This document shows positions 30,239 to 39,372 of a stretch of 64,000 bases of DNA, in pieces (position 1 is the first letter of the stretch; each line of letters starts with the position of its first letter). A program made the position numbers and the translations under genes. This DNA is from Clostridia bacterium (GTDB lineage Bacteria > Bacillota > Clostridia > UBA1212 > UBA1255), in assembly GCA_016287565.1 (NCBI GenBank), contig JAEFAM010000004.1:33703-97702 (forward strand), given 5' to 3'. A model generated the notes under the pieces. The model saw only the letters and a list, made by a program, of their open reading frames with translations, had not been told where the DNA came from and made no database searches.

Positions 30239-31098
30239 GCAAATACGATGACGCGGGACGCAAAAAGATCGAAGAGGCGTGGAACGCCATTGACGATAAA
30301 TATATTCTTGAAGCGGCGGATCATACGGCGGAGCAGACGGAGGCCGCGGGCCGGAACAGGGGCGAGCTCAAAGTCGTGCGTGGTTCACGGAACGGTTCGG
30401 GCCGGTCGAGGATCGTGGCCTGGATGGGCGCCGGTATCGCGGCAGTTGTCGTCCTCGTGGTGGCGGGGATCGGCACCGTGTCTTTCCTGAACGGGAATAT
30501 GACCAACAAAAGCAGCGACGCAGTAAACTCGGGCAATTACGGCACTGTCCTCGATAACTACCGTCCGGCAGCTGAGCAGGAAAACGCTCCGGACAATTAC
30601 GGCGGAGAGCCTGCCGTCACCGTTATAGATAAAGACGGCCTTTCCGAAGATGCCACTTTTGAGCCCGGCGGCCCCAACAAGGCGACGTACGTCGACGACA
30701 ACGGGTACGCGACGGAACTGACGCCTTCCCACATCGGAGAAGATCCGAAGAACGAAGCGGGCGAGCGTGACGACGGCGGGTCTGCCCGGGTCAATATTTA
30801 CGCCTGGAAAGAGGGCGGCGAGTACATGTTCGTCGTGCTGATGAACGCCCGGCGATATGCGGCGGACAACGGCGAACGTACGGCTGAATCCGGCGCGGTC
30901 CTGGAGAACGTTCTGGGAGAGGAAGAGGTGCTGGCGTATCTGAAGATGGCCAGGGTCCTGGACAAGGATGATTTTTCTTTCGAAGTGCTGCCGGTCTCTG
31001 AGCTGGAGGAGCTGCTGGGAGTTTCGACGGGAGGCGAGGACGTTTCCGACGCGGAGCTTTGGCAGATCGAGGCAGGCCTGGAGGAAGCGCTGGGTTGA
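30235..31098 (+). CDS. Membrane protein coupled to ECF sigma factor (candidate anti-sigma)
   Basis: ATGA overlap with sigma gene; single TM (IVAWMGAGIAAVVVLVVAGIGTVSFL). Confidence 0.72.
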   Translation: MSKYDDAGRKKIEEAWNAIDDKYILEAADHTAEQTEAAGRNRGELKVVRGSRNGSGRSRIVAWMGAGIAAVVVLVVAGIGTVSFLNGNMTNKSSDAVNSGNYGTVLDNYRPAAEQENAPDNYGGEPAVTVIDKDGLSEDATFEPGGPNKATYVDDNGYATELTPSHIGEDPKNEAGERDDGGSARVNIYAWKEGGEYMFVVLMNARRYAADNGERTAESGAVLENVLGEEEVLAYLKMARVLDKDDFSFEVLPVSELEELLGVSTGGEDVSDAELWQIEAGLEEALG

Positions 31099-31159
31099 GC
31101 GCAGGGCGAAGCGGTTCGAACGCCGGGCGTCCGACTGTGGCGCGGGCAGTTTAGAGGCG

Positions 31160-31228
31160 AAAAACGGACTCAAAATCTCGTAGGGCGTTAACAGCGCTGC
31201 GTGGATTCAAATCCCACATTCTCCGCCA
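31160..31228 (+). pseudogene. 3' portion of a type II (Leu/Ser-like) tRNA, 5' acceptor strand not found
   Basis: ggactCAAaatctcg anticodon-like loop, variable region, gtggattcaaatcccac T-arm, attctccgCCA 3' end; no matching GGAGAAT 5' strand at the expected distance. Confidence 0.55.
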
Positions 31229-31230
31229 CT

Positions 31231-31265
31231 ACGGGGTTGGAATCAATCGTTCCAGCCCCGTTTTA
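31231..31265 (+). terminator. Rho-independent terminator immediately 3' of the tRNA fragment
   Basis: acggggttggaa tcaatcg ttccagccccgt tttaa. Confidence 0.82.
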
Positions 31266-31331
31266 AGTAAAAAAACGTGTTCGATGTGACATAATCATAT
31301 CGACAAACCGGGATTTGAGGAGGTGTTCTTT

Positions 31332-32231
31332 ATGAAAAAAATGTTCATTTTCGTGTTGGCGGTCATCTTCGCCGCATTACCTCTTGCCGGCTGTAAAATG
31401 CAAGAACCGATGCTTACGGCTGATATGGATATCGTGTATATCTATGTGGAGGCTTATGGCGACGATTGGATTTACGGCAATGACACAAAGGTTATCTGCG
31501 GCAAGAATCACGGATATAAAATTTACAACACCGTTAAAGTCGAGTATTACAAAACAGATCTTGTAGAAGAACACGGCACGATAACCGTAAATCAGTTCGG
31601 CGATCCGTATGAGGACGAGTACAATAGAATCATAAAGAAGGTCGTCTTCTCCCGTATTTCGAAACCGGAGGCAGGCGAGCCGGTTTTCGACAAGCCTGTC
31701 ATCTACCTTTATCCCGAAAAGATGATCGATGTTTTCGTTAAACTTGACTTCGACGGATATCTCACCGAAACTATTCCATCCTACCGTGACGGCTGGCGCG
31801 TAACCGCCTGTCCCGACGGTCAACTCATTGCCGAAGACGGAGAAAAATATCCGTATCTGTTCTGGGAGGGCATTCCGAATATCGAATTATCGATCACCGA
31901 AGGATTCTGCGTTGCGGGAAGTCAAACCCGTGAATTCCTTGAAAAGATACTGCCGGAAATAGGTCTTTTGGAGAACGAATATACCGAATTTATCGACTAT
32001 TGGCTCCCGCACATGGAGAACAACGAGTACAATCTCATTCAGTTCTTCGGCAAAGAATATACCGAGGCTGCCAAGCTTGAGATTACTCCAACGCCGGATT
32101 CTATGCTTCGTGTGTTCATGGCATACCGTTCCTCCAGTGAATACGTTCAGTTGACGGAGCAAACATTTACGCCATTTGTCCGTGAAGGATTTACCGTTGT
32201 GGAATGGGGCGGCACTTGTCTCGGTAAATGA
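31332..32231 (+). CDS. Conserved lipoprotein of unknown function (KPVIYLYPE-containing)
   Basis: Lipobox LPLAGC; DKPVIYLYPEKMIDVFVKLDFDGYLTETIPSYRDGWRVTACPDGQL...LFWEG. Confidence 0.78.
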   Translation: MKKMFIFVLAVIFAALPLAGCKMQEPMLTADMDIVYIYVEAYGDDWIYGNDTKVICGKNHGYKIYNTVKVEYYKTDLVEEHGTITVNQFGDPYEDEYNRIIKKVVFSRISKPEAGEPVFDKPVIYLYPEKMIDVFVKLDFDGYLTETIPSYRDGWRVTACPDGQLIAEDGEKYPYLFWEGIPNIELSITEGFCVAGSQTREFLEKILPEIGLLENEYTEFIDYWLPHMENNEYNLIQFFGKEYTEAAKLEITPTPDSMLRVFMAYRSSSEYVQLTEQTFTPFVREGFTVVEWGGTCLGK

Positions 32232-32256
32232 ATAAAAAAAACAAGGTGGATCGGTC

Positions 32257-32907
32257 ATGAAACAAACAAGAATATTAGTGATTACGATCATTGCATTCCT
32301 TATGCTTGTTCTAGCTTCAGGATGCGGTAAGACTTATGAATTGCCTTGGGATCAGTTTTGTGTCAAGATTGATGGCAATAAAGAAATCGTTCTCAGCGCC
32401 GAGGACAAAAACTTTATTATTGACCTTTTAAACAAAGGCAGCTGGGTTAGTGATATGACAGAATGTGAAAGTGATTATGTGTTTTTCACGCAGAAACAGG
32501 AAGTTAGATATCATTCGGCGTGCGGAACGTTTAACGATTATACCAATAAAAGAAGTTTCACCGTGTCCGAAGAACAGCGCCAAAGGATCAATGAGATGCT
32601 GAACGTTGGAAACGAAAATATTATGGACAAAAAAACGATTATACTGACCATTGCAGAAACGCAACCCAGTCATGCGGTATTTGAATACAAGGATGGTAAG
32701 CCGTATTGCTTCTATGCGTATGATTCTGAAGGATTCCCATACCGTGTTTTCCTGACAGATTTTGGTGATCTGAAAGAAAAAGATATTGTTACAGTCTATT
32801 TCAGCAACGAAATCCAAGAGCTGAACGAAATCAATCCTCCTGGAGAGTGGAGCGTCAAATATGAAATAAACGCGGAAAGTGTCACGAAAAAAAGTCAATA
32901 CGACTAG
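32257..32907 (+). CDS. Hypothetical lipoprotein
   Basis: Signal sequence with lipobox VLASGC. Confidence 0.72.
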   Translation: MKQTRILVITIIAFLMLVLASGCGKTYELPWDQFCVKIDGNKEIVLSAEDKNFIIDLLNKGSWVSDMTECESDYVFFTQKQEVRYHSACGTFNDYTNKRSFTVSEEQRQRINEMLNVGNENIMDKKTIILTIAETQPSHAVFEYKDGKPYCFYAYDSEGFPYRVFLTDFGDLKEKDIVTVYFSNEIQELNEINPPGEWSVKYEINAESVTKKSQYD

Positions 32908-33197
32908 TCTCGCCAGACATATAAGCATATCTTCCGGCACGTCAACAATAAATCCATTTTCGTGTTTAGGTTGGTCGAGAGTAGATAACGGAAATACCGG
33001 TTCTTTGGAGGGACAGTTCTAATGAGTTTTGCTTTTTCATAAAAAATGAATTGACTCGAAATGAGGCGCACTAATATTTGAAAATCGATTTCCGAAAATT
33101 TACAAACTTGCGTGAATTTACGTAATATCCCCGGGGAACGCTCTCAGATCGAGTGATCCGCGGGGACGTTTTTTCCCGCCCTTATTTTTTGAGAAGA

Positions 33198-33470
33198 TTA
33201 TTCCGCGGCGCCGCTGTTCCAGAAATTGTCCGTGGCAGGCAGGCCCAGGGCAAGGAACGCGCCGGTGCGGTAGGTGATGGAACGGCCGATGGCGGGGAAG
33301 GTGCCGTCAGGGGCTATCAGAGCCTCCTGTAAGGCCGCGTACCTTGTCCCCCTCGTAGATACGTACCGAGGCGCTTCCTGCCCGTATCGGCCTCAGGAAA
33401 GGCCTCAGCGAAGGTCCTGGCGATATCTATCATCATAGGCTGGATCACGTAGCTGTTATAGTAGTCCCCG
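33198..33470 (-). pseudogene. Decayed C-terminal remnant of a DUF2264-family gene
   Basis: Conceptual minus-strand translation: DYYNSYVIQPMMIDIARTF ... (frameshift) ... YAALQEALIAPDGTFPAIGRSITYRTGAFLALGLPATDNFWNSGAAE*. Confidence 0.75.
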
Positions 33471-33544
33471 GATCATTGCCGTCAATCCTTTCGCTTTTGC
33501 TGCTCCCAATATATCATCTTTTCCCCTTATTAGGAAGCGCGTGT

Positions 33545-33571
33545 GCAACGGGGGACAGACCCTGGTTGCAG
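33545..33571. repeat. Solo REP-like unit (D)
   Basis: gcaacgggggacagaccctggttgc. Confidence 0.85.
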
Positions 33572-33583
33572 GGGAGCTCCATG

Positions 33584-33617
33584 CGAAAAAAAGACGCGCC
33601 CTCGCGGGGCGCGCCTT
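33584..33617 (-). terminator. Terminator of the downstream minus-strand surface-protein gene
   Basis: Minus strand: aaggcgcgccccgcgagggcgcgtcttttttt. Confidence 0.85.
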
Positions 33618-33655
33618 GAAATCTTTAACAGGATTTTAGTTCACTTGACCGAAGA

Positions 33656-36600
33656 TCAGAAGGATCTCTTCTTCGCGAAGACGACCGCGGCACCCATTGC
33701 CAGGACGGCGATCACTGCGAACAGCGCCACAGCGGCGTCACCGGTCTGAGTGTTAGGCTCGGTGGTGGGTTCGGTAACAGGCACGGTGCCGGGCTGGATG
33801 GGTACCTGCTCGGGATCAAGCTCGACGAAAGCACCTTCGTCAACGAGGGTCAGAGTGAATCTGACGGCCTCCTGGAAGGACTCGGTATCGCTCGTGTTGA
33901 AGTACTTGATGTAATCGGTGCCGTAGGTGATAGCAGCGGCGTCGCCGGTAGAAGGAAGCACTACGTAGCTGCCAGCGCCCGCGTCGTTGGTGATGACCAC
34001 GACGTACTGGCCGGCCTCTGCGGCGTTGTCAAGGATGAGGCTGAAGCCCTTGTTGGCGGCGTTATAGTTGGTGAGCTTAGCGCCGGTGCCTTCCGCGGTG
34101 AACGGATTATTGACGTTGTTGTCGCCAAGGTTCTCAACGTACTTAGCGGTGGCAACGGGAGTTCCGGCAAGAGTGGTCTCAAGGTTCGTGTCGAACTTGT
34201 AGAGAGACACTTCGATGTTGGCCTTCAGATCGCCGAACTGAGGAGGATTGCTGGCCCAGTATTCAGGAATGTTGAACTGGGTGAACGCCTGGTTCGTCTT
34301 GAACAGGATCTTCATCGACTCGGAGTCGGAAGGTCTGAGCCACACGCTCCCTACGCCGCCTGCGGTCGCGGATTCGATCTCGACGGAAGTGTCAGCGTTT
34401 TCATCCTTGTTGAAGGTGATGGACTCGATGATGAAGGTACCGCCGGCAGAGCAGGCAACGAAGCGTACGCCTGTAAGTTTCTGTCCGACCATAGCCGGGA
34501 ACTCGTCGGCAATGACGAACGTTCTCTCGGTCTTGCCGTTCATATCGGGACCGTGCCAGGTGCCGCTTTCACCGGAGTAACCGGGGTTGAAATCCTTGGC
34601 GCGCAGATAAACGTTGTTGCCCGCGAATCCGCTCTCACCTACCAGTTTGTACTTGATGGTGAAGGAAGTGTAGACGGAAGTGTCGATGTTGTCCAGCGGG
34701 ATGGAGATCCAGGGATCGCTTGCGGTGGCAATGGTTTCGACAGCCAGACCGCCTTCGTTCATGGACAGGTTGACCTGAGATACGGCGTCGGGAGTAAGGT
34801 CAAACTCTTCGGTGCCAACGATCACTTTTACAGTGGGCTCAACTTCCGCGATGTTGAGGTTGTAGGTCCTGACGTGGATCTCTTCGCCGTTGATGTAGGC
34901 AACGAGCTCTACGGTATGCTCTCCGCCGGTAAGCGGGATGGCATCCTGGACCAGGAAGCGGTAGCCGGTGCCGTTTGCGGCAAAGCCGAAGAGGTTGGCG
35001 GCAGCGTCCATAATGCCGGTGTAGTCCGCGTCTTCAGTTACTTTCTTGAAGCTTTCGTCATAAACGGTCTCGCCGCCGTCGATCTTGTATCCGTACTTCT
35101 CAATAGGGAAGTTGGAAGCGACCCAGCCATTGAAGGACATTGCAGTCGCGTCAACAGGAAGATTGGTGGTGGAACCGTCGTTCTTGTCGATAGGGTTGGA
35201 GCCGGCATTGACGCCGTCAACGTTGACTCTGATCACGACTTCGCGAGGAATGAAGCCGATGCCTTCCTCCTTGGTAAGGAGTTCGAAAGCGGCTCTTCCG
35301 TGGGAATTCAGAACGTATTCGTCACCCAGCGGGTCGGTAGCGTAACCGTAAACGGCATAGCACTGATACTGACCGTCGGTCACCAGCGTTTCGTCGGTGA
35401 TCTTGAACTTGATGACGTACTGTCCGGCAGGGATCTCCTGACCGAATTCTACGATGAAGCCGCCGTCGCCGGGACGCACGATCTCGCCGGTGTAAACGAT
35501 GCCGTCGTCGAAATGTCCGTCCTGAGCCAGGGTGACTTTAAGAGGAGTTCCGGGGAAAGCGAAAGCAGACGGGAAATTGATCCCGGTGAAGCTCACGTCG
35601 GTATTGAACGCGGCCTGCCACTTAAGCGCTCCGGAAGTGTGCCCGGTCCATGCGGAGGTGCCGCCTGCGTCGCCGGCAGCTACAGTGCCGGTATAGTTCT
35701 TGTAAACGTTAGAGATCTTAATGGTCCAGACAAGGACGTCCTGACCGTCGATCTTAGCGAACGCGCGGATCTCATCGCAAACTGTGTCAAAAGGAACGTA
35801 GATGTTGTATCTGATTCCTCCGCCGTAAGGTCCGCAGCCCCAGTTCTGAGCAAGGTTGGCAACGTCGGCATCGGGATACAGGAAAGCAGTGTCGTATACA
35901 ATATCGCCGCCATCTATAGAATAACCGTAGCTTTCAATAGGTCTCTTGGAAACGACCCAACCCCAGACTCTGACCTGGGCTCCGGCTTTATCCATAAGCG
36001 CAGGGCAGATCGTAACAGCGGAGTTGCCGCCAACCAGAGCAACGTCGGCTTCGTCGGCAAGAAGCTGGTCGCGGGCGATCACGTATTCCATCGGCACGTA
36101 GGCAGGGGTCCCGTTTTCGGAATCGTTTACATAATTTCCGTAAACTTCCAATTCGCCGAAACCGGAATAGTACGCGTTGGCGTCAGCCCAGCCGCCGGCG
36201 TGGCTCGAAACGTGAAGGCGTACGTAATTCGCTTCAACAGGATCGAACGTGTAAGTGTCGGTCCCGTTGGGGGTGGCTTCTCCGACGGCGCACGCGCCAA
36301 CCTGGGTCCAGGTCGTGCCGTCCGTAGAAACGCTGAGCTCGTAAGCGCCGGGGAACGTATTGTCGCCCGACCACTTCATATTGACAACGTTTATGGAGTC
36401 GATCTCATAGACAGCGCCGAGATCGACATAGGCGTCGGCATTGCAGGCCAGACCGTTGGCAACGAGAGTGGCAAAAGCCCATCCAAGATTGTTGCCATTG
36501 TTGGTATCCTGAACTACTCCGTCGGTAAGCATTTCGGGAGCCCAGTATCCGCTCCGGATCGCGATTCCGCCGTTGAGCGTTTCGGATACGGCTTTCCCAA

Positions 36601-37153
36601 GGGCAACGTTCTTATAGGGGAGCAGTTCGAGTTTAACGACAAGCGCTTCGTTGCCGGAAGAGTTGAAGTGAGAAAGGTAAACTTCACCGTTGTAATCAAC
36701 ATCTTTAAGATCGATAACGGCAGCGCGCTCGCCTTTGCCCCAGTTCACTCCCTCCGGATTGACCTCGGAAGCGTCAACGCAATCTGCGGAAGCGATAAGG
36801 CCTTCGGTGTTGGGACCGACGTTGGCGTAACCGATCGTCGTAGCGTTGCTCTTCAAAGCAAACATAGCAGTAGCGGTCATACCATCCTGATACGCTTTAT
36901 AGCCCATATCGGTAGCATACGTAACTTTGAGCGCTCCGTACTGGGAAAGGTCATAGGATCCGAGATCGACGACCGTGCCGTAACCGAACATCAATCCGGT
37001 CACTCCGGCATATCCGTGCGGCGTATACGACTGGCTGCCGCCGAGCGCGGCAAGGTCGAGCGTTACAGTATCTGACTCTTCTGCAGACGCGAAAAACGTA
37101 GACAGAGAGATGACCATGACAATCGCCAAAAGTATCTGAACGATTCTCTTCAT
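33656..37153 (-). CDS. Large secreted surface protein with F5/8-type C domain, internal duplicated domain and C-terminal TM/Lys-Arg anchor
   Basis: Signal peptide MKRIVQILLAIVMVISLSTFFASAE; discoidin-like NVALGKAVSETLNGG...YYSGFGELEVYGN; C-terminus NTQTGDAAVALFAVIAVLAMGAAVVFAKKRSF. Confidence 0.8.
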   Translation of the reverse strand: MKRIVQILLAIVMVISLSTFFASAEESDTVTLDLAALGGSQSYTPHGYAGVTGLMFGYGTVVDLGSYDLSQYGALKVTYATDMGYKAYQDGMTATAMFALKSNATTIGYANVGPNTEGLIASADCVDASEVNPEGVNWGKGERAAVIDLKDVDYNGEVYLSHFNSSGNEALVVKLELLPYKNVALGKAVSETLNGGIAIRSGYWAPEMLTDGVVQDTNNGNNLGWAFATLVANGLACNADAYVDLGAVYEIDSINVVNMKWSGDNTFPGAYELSVSTDGTTWTQVGACAVGEATPNGTDTYTFDPVEANYVRLHVSSHAGGWADANAYYSGFGELEVYGNYVNDSENGTPAYVPMEYVIARDQLLADEADVALVGGNSAVTICPALMDKAGAQVRVWGWVVSKRPIESYGYSIDGGDIVYDTAFLYPDADVANLAQNWGCGPYGGGIRYNIYVPFDTVCDEIRAFAKIDGQDVLVWTIKISNVYKNYTGTVAAGDAGGTSAWTGHTSGALKWQAAFNTDVSFTGINFPSAFAFPGTPLKVTLAQDGHFDDGIVYTGEIVRPGDGGFIVEFGQEIPAGQYVIKFKITDETLVTDGQYQCYAVYGYATDPLGDEYVLNSHGRAAFELLTKEEGIGFIPREVVIRVNVDGVNAGSNPIDKNDGSTTNLPVDATAMSFNGWVASNFPIEKYGYKIDGGETVYDESFKKVTEDADYTGIMDAAANLFGFAANGTGYRFLVQDAIPLTGGEHTVELVAYINGEEIHVRTYNLNIAEVEPTVKVIVGTEEFDLTPDAVSQVNLSMNEGGLAVETIATASDPWISIPLDNIDTSVYTSFTIKYKLVGESGFAGNNVYLRAKDFNPGYSGESGTWHGPDMNGKTERTFVIADEFPAMVGQKLTGVRFVACSAGGTFIIESITFNKDENADTSVEIESATAGGVGSVWLRPSDSESMKILFKTNQAFTQFNIPEYWASNPPQFGDLKANIEVSLYKFDTNLETTLAGTPVATAKYVENLGDNNVNNPFTAEGTGAKLTNYNAANKGFSLILDNAAEAGQYVVVITNDAGAGSYVVLPSTGDAAAITYGTDYIKYFNTSDTESFQEAVRFTLTLVDEGAFVELDPEQVPIQPGTVPVTEPTTEPNTQTGDAAVALFAVIAVLAMGAAVVFAKKRSF

Positions 37154-37331
37154 TTTAAAAACCTCCTGATTATTGACTGGCGGCTTACACAAGAAGCCGA
37201 GATTCATATACATTATAACATAGCCGGGCTTTGGATTACAACAGCAAAAAGCGGAAAAAATCGTAAAAACAACCGTTTTTCGGCAGTTTGCTGCGATTCT
37301 TTCCGCTTTTTTTTCGTAATTATTCGGCCCG

Positions 37332-39029
37332 TCAATCGAATTCCACGCAGAACGGGACGGCGATGTTGCCCGTGCCGGAGCAGAGATTGGCCTCGTCGGT
37401 GGAGAAGTAGCGGATCTCGGGCGCGTACCTCACGCCTTTGGCGTTGTCAACGGCGATCCGGATCCGGTTGCCCTCGATGACCGGTTCGGCCTTCTGCCAC
37501 TTGCCCCCGACCTTGACCTCGAACCCGGCCAGCGCCGCACCGTCGACCGTCTTGAGTCCGCCGCCTGCGTAGCTGAATTCCACGAGGATCTCCTTGTCGT
37601 TGTAACCGATCTTGGAGGGGACAGGGAACCCGGCGTTTTCCATATCGCCGATGCCGTAGACGATCGCCGCGGCCATCTGGGCGCCTCTCTGGCCCAGCTC
37701 CAGCTTGTAGTAAGGATGGGCTCCGTCTCCGTCTCCGTCTTTCCAGCCCACGTCGATGGAAGGAATGACTTCGTAATTGGAGATGCTGCCGTCGATCTTG
37801 ACCGCGGACTGGGCGTAGCGCATTTCGGGCACCGTATCCCAGACGCCTTCGAGCTTGACGCCGCCGCTCTCGTATCCGTAGGACGTGAGTTGCACGTTGA
37901 GGAACAGCAGGTCGGAACCGAATTTTGCCCGGTAATCTTCCACGGTGGCCTTGAGCGCTATAGTGTAGTCATCCGACTCGTCCGTGTCGGATTCGCCCTG
38001 GTAAAAGATCATGCCGGTGATGCCTACTTTGGTCAACGGCGCCATGAACGCGTTGTAGATCCCGGCGGGTGGCATATTTATGTTGTTCAGCGTGAGCGAC
38101 CGGTTCCTGAGGGAAGCTGGGAATTTTTGCAGCGCGTCTTCGGAGACCAGCAGGGACAACGGCGCGCCTCCGCAGGCGGCCATTATGATGCCGATGGGCA
38201 CGTCGGGGTTCAGCGTGTAGAGCTCTTTTGCGAAGAAGTAGCCCAGCATGGAGAAACTGGTGCCGGAGCCGCCGTACACTCTCTTGCGCTCCCCGATCTG
38301 CCATTTGGTGGCTTTGGGCACGTCCGTCTGAGGTGTCGCCATACGCTTCTGGCCCGTTTTGTTAAGCAGATCCCAGTTGATCTGGCGCATTATGCGGATG
38401 TTGTCCTCCGCGGTGGCGCCGTCAAGGTATTCTCCGTAGAGTTTTCTGAGGTCCGTGGTGGATTGAGCCACCGTGCCCGTAAAGGTGAGGTCCGCGTTGC
38501 TCTGCCCGGACACTACCCAGATGTCTCCCACGAGCACGTCGGTGTATTCCTTGACAACGCCTTCCGCTCCCTTTACTGTGAGCGTGTGGCCTTTCTCGCC
38601 GCTGGCGGGCAACGTTCCCGCGAGCGCAAAGCAGAATTCTCCGTTCTCGATCGTGCCGGATCCTTTCAGCCCCTTGAATTCCGCGGCAACGACTTTTCCG
38701 TTTTCGGATTCGGGGGCCGTTCCCCAGATGACGATCTTGCGGTCCCTGGGTACCACCATGTCGTTGTTGAAGTAGTTGGCCACGGTGAATTCCTGCGCTG
38801 TTCCGGCCACGGGCTCGTACTGCTCGGGCACTTTAGTGGTGTCGGTGAAGGCTTCTCCCGCTTCCCGGCCCGACGTCCAGATCGTGTAATCCTTCCATTC
38901 GTCTGGTTCTTCGGTGGCTTTGGCGGGGTCGTCCCCGGATTGGCCGTTTTGCGATGTTCCGGCGCATGAGGAGCAGACTGCCATTATCAGGGCAAGTATC
39001 AGAAGCAGCGCGCGTGTGTGTTTTTTCAT
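37332..39029 (-). CDS. Sialate O-acetylesterase-like (SGNH) lipoprotein
   Basis: Lipobox MAVCSSC; VLVGDIWVVSGQSNADLTFTG; GMIFYQGESDTDESDDY. Confidence 0.85.
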   Translation of the reverse strand: MKKHTRALLLILALIMAVCSSCAGTSQNGQSGDDPAKATEEPDEWKDYTIWTSGREAGEAFTDTTKVPEQYEPVAGTAQEFTVANYFNNDMVVPRDRKIVIWGTAPESENGKVVAAEFKGLKGSGTIENGEFCFALAGTLPASGEKGHTLTVKGAEGVVKEYTDVLVGDIWVVSGQSNADLTFTGTVAQSTTDLRKLYGEYLDGATAEDNIRIMRQINWDLLNKTGQKRMATPQTDVPKATKWQIGERKRVYGGSGTSFSMLGYFFAKELYTLNPDVPIGIIMAACGGAPLSLLVSEDALQKFPASLRNRSLTLNNINMPPAGIYNAFMAPLTKVGITGMIFYQGESDTDESDDYTIALKATVEDYRAKFGSDLLFLNVQLTSYGYESGGVKLEGVWDTVPEMRYAQSAVKIDGSISNYEVIPSIDVGWKDGDGDGAHPYYKLELGQRGAQMAAAIVYGIGDMENAGFPVPSKIGYNDKEILVEFSYAGGGLKTVDGAALAGFEVKVGGKWQKAEPVIEGNRIRIAVDNAKGVRYAPEIRYFSTDEANLCSGTGNIAVPFCVEFD

Positions 39030-39218
39030 AACGTCCTCCGATTAAGTATCTTTTTTCGTTTTTCGTCAACGATCTGCGTGTCGTTTTGGGTCAACGTTGT
39101 ATTCGTCGTTTTTCGTATCGTTTTGCGTCAACGATCGTTTGTTTTTGCGTTTGATTGCCGGTTTTCAGTATAGGCTTTTCGGCGGGATTAGTCAATAAAA
39201 AAGGAAGCGGCAACGAAA

Positions 39219-39372
39219 GTGATATTCGTGCTGGGGCACGAGTGATATTCCGCTGCGCGGAGTGATATTCGCCTGCGGCGAGTGATATTGTGCTGCGCAC
39301 AGCTAAATTCGGCCTGGCAGCTGAGCTAAATTGAAAGCCGATAGCTTTCAGCTAAATTCCGCTGCGCGGAAC
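39219..39372. repeat. Seven-module hairpin array with constant linkers (agtgatatt x4, agctaaatt x3)
   Basis: agtgatatt-CGTGCtgggGCACG / CCGCtgcGCGG / CGCCtgcGGCG / GTGCtgcGCAC, then agctaaatt-CGGCctggcagctg / GAAAGCcgataGCTTTC / CCGCtgcGCGG. Confidence 0.93.

Noticed and set aside
33543-33749. Short ORF MQRGTDPGCRGAPCEKK...
   Set aside because: Translation of a solo REP unit and the terminator running into the 3' end of the opposite-strand gene.
34553-37075. 840-aa plus-strand ORF opposite the large surface protein, and similar long antisense ORFs (5102-6901 -, 39465-41630 +, 49667-51247 -, 56382-57713 -, 18219-19088 +, 25752-26825 -)
   Set aside because: All lie antisense to well-supported genes; compositions are His/Arg/Gly-rich as expected from codon shadowing in GC-rich DNA, with no recognisable domains.
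39219-39372. CRISPR array
   Set aside because: The 9-nt linkers are too short for repeats, the intervening sequences are self-complementary hairpins rather than spacers, and no cas genes are in the window.
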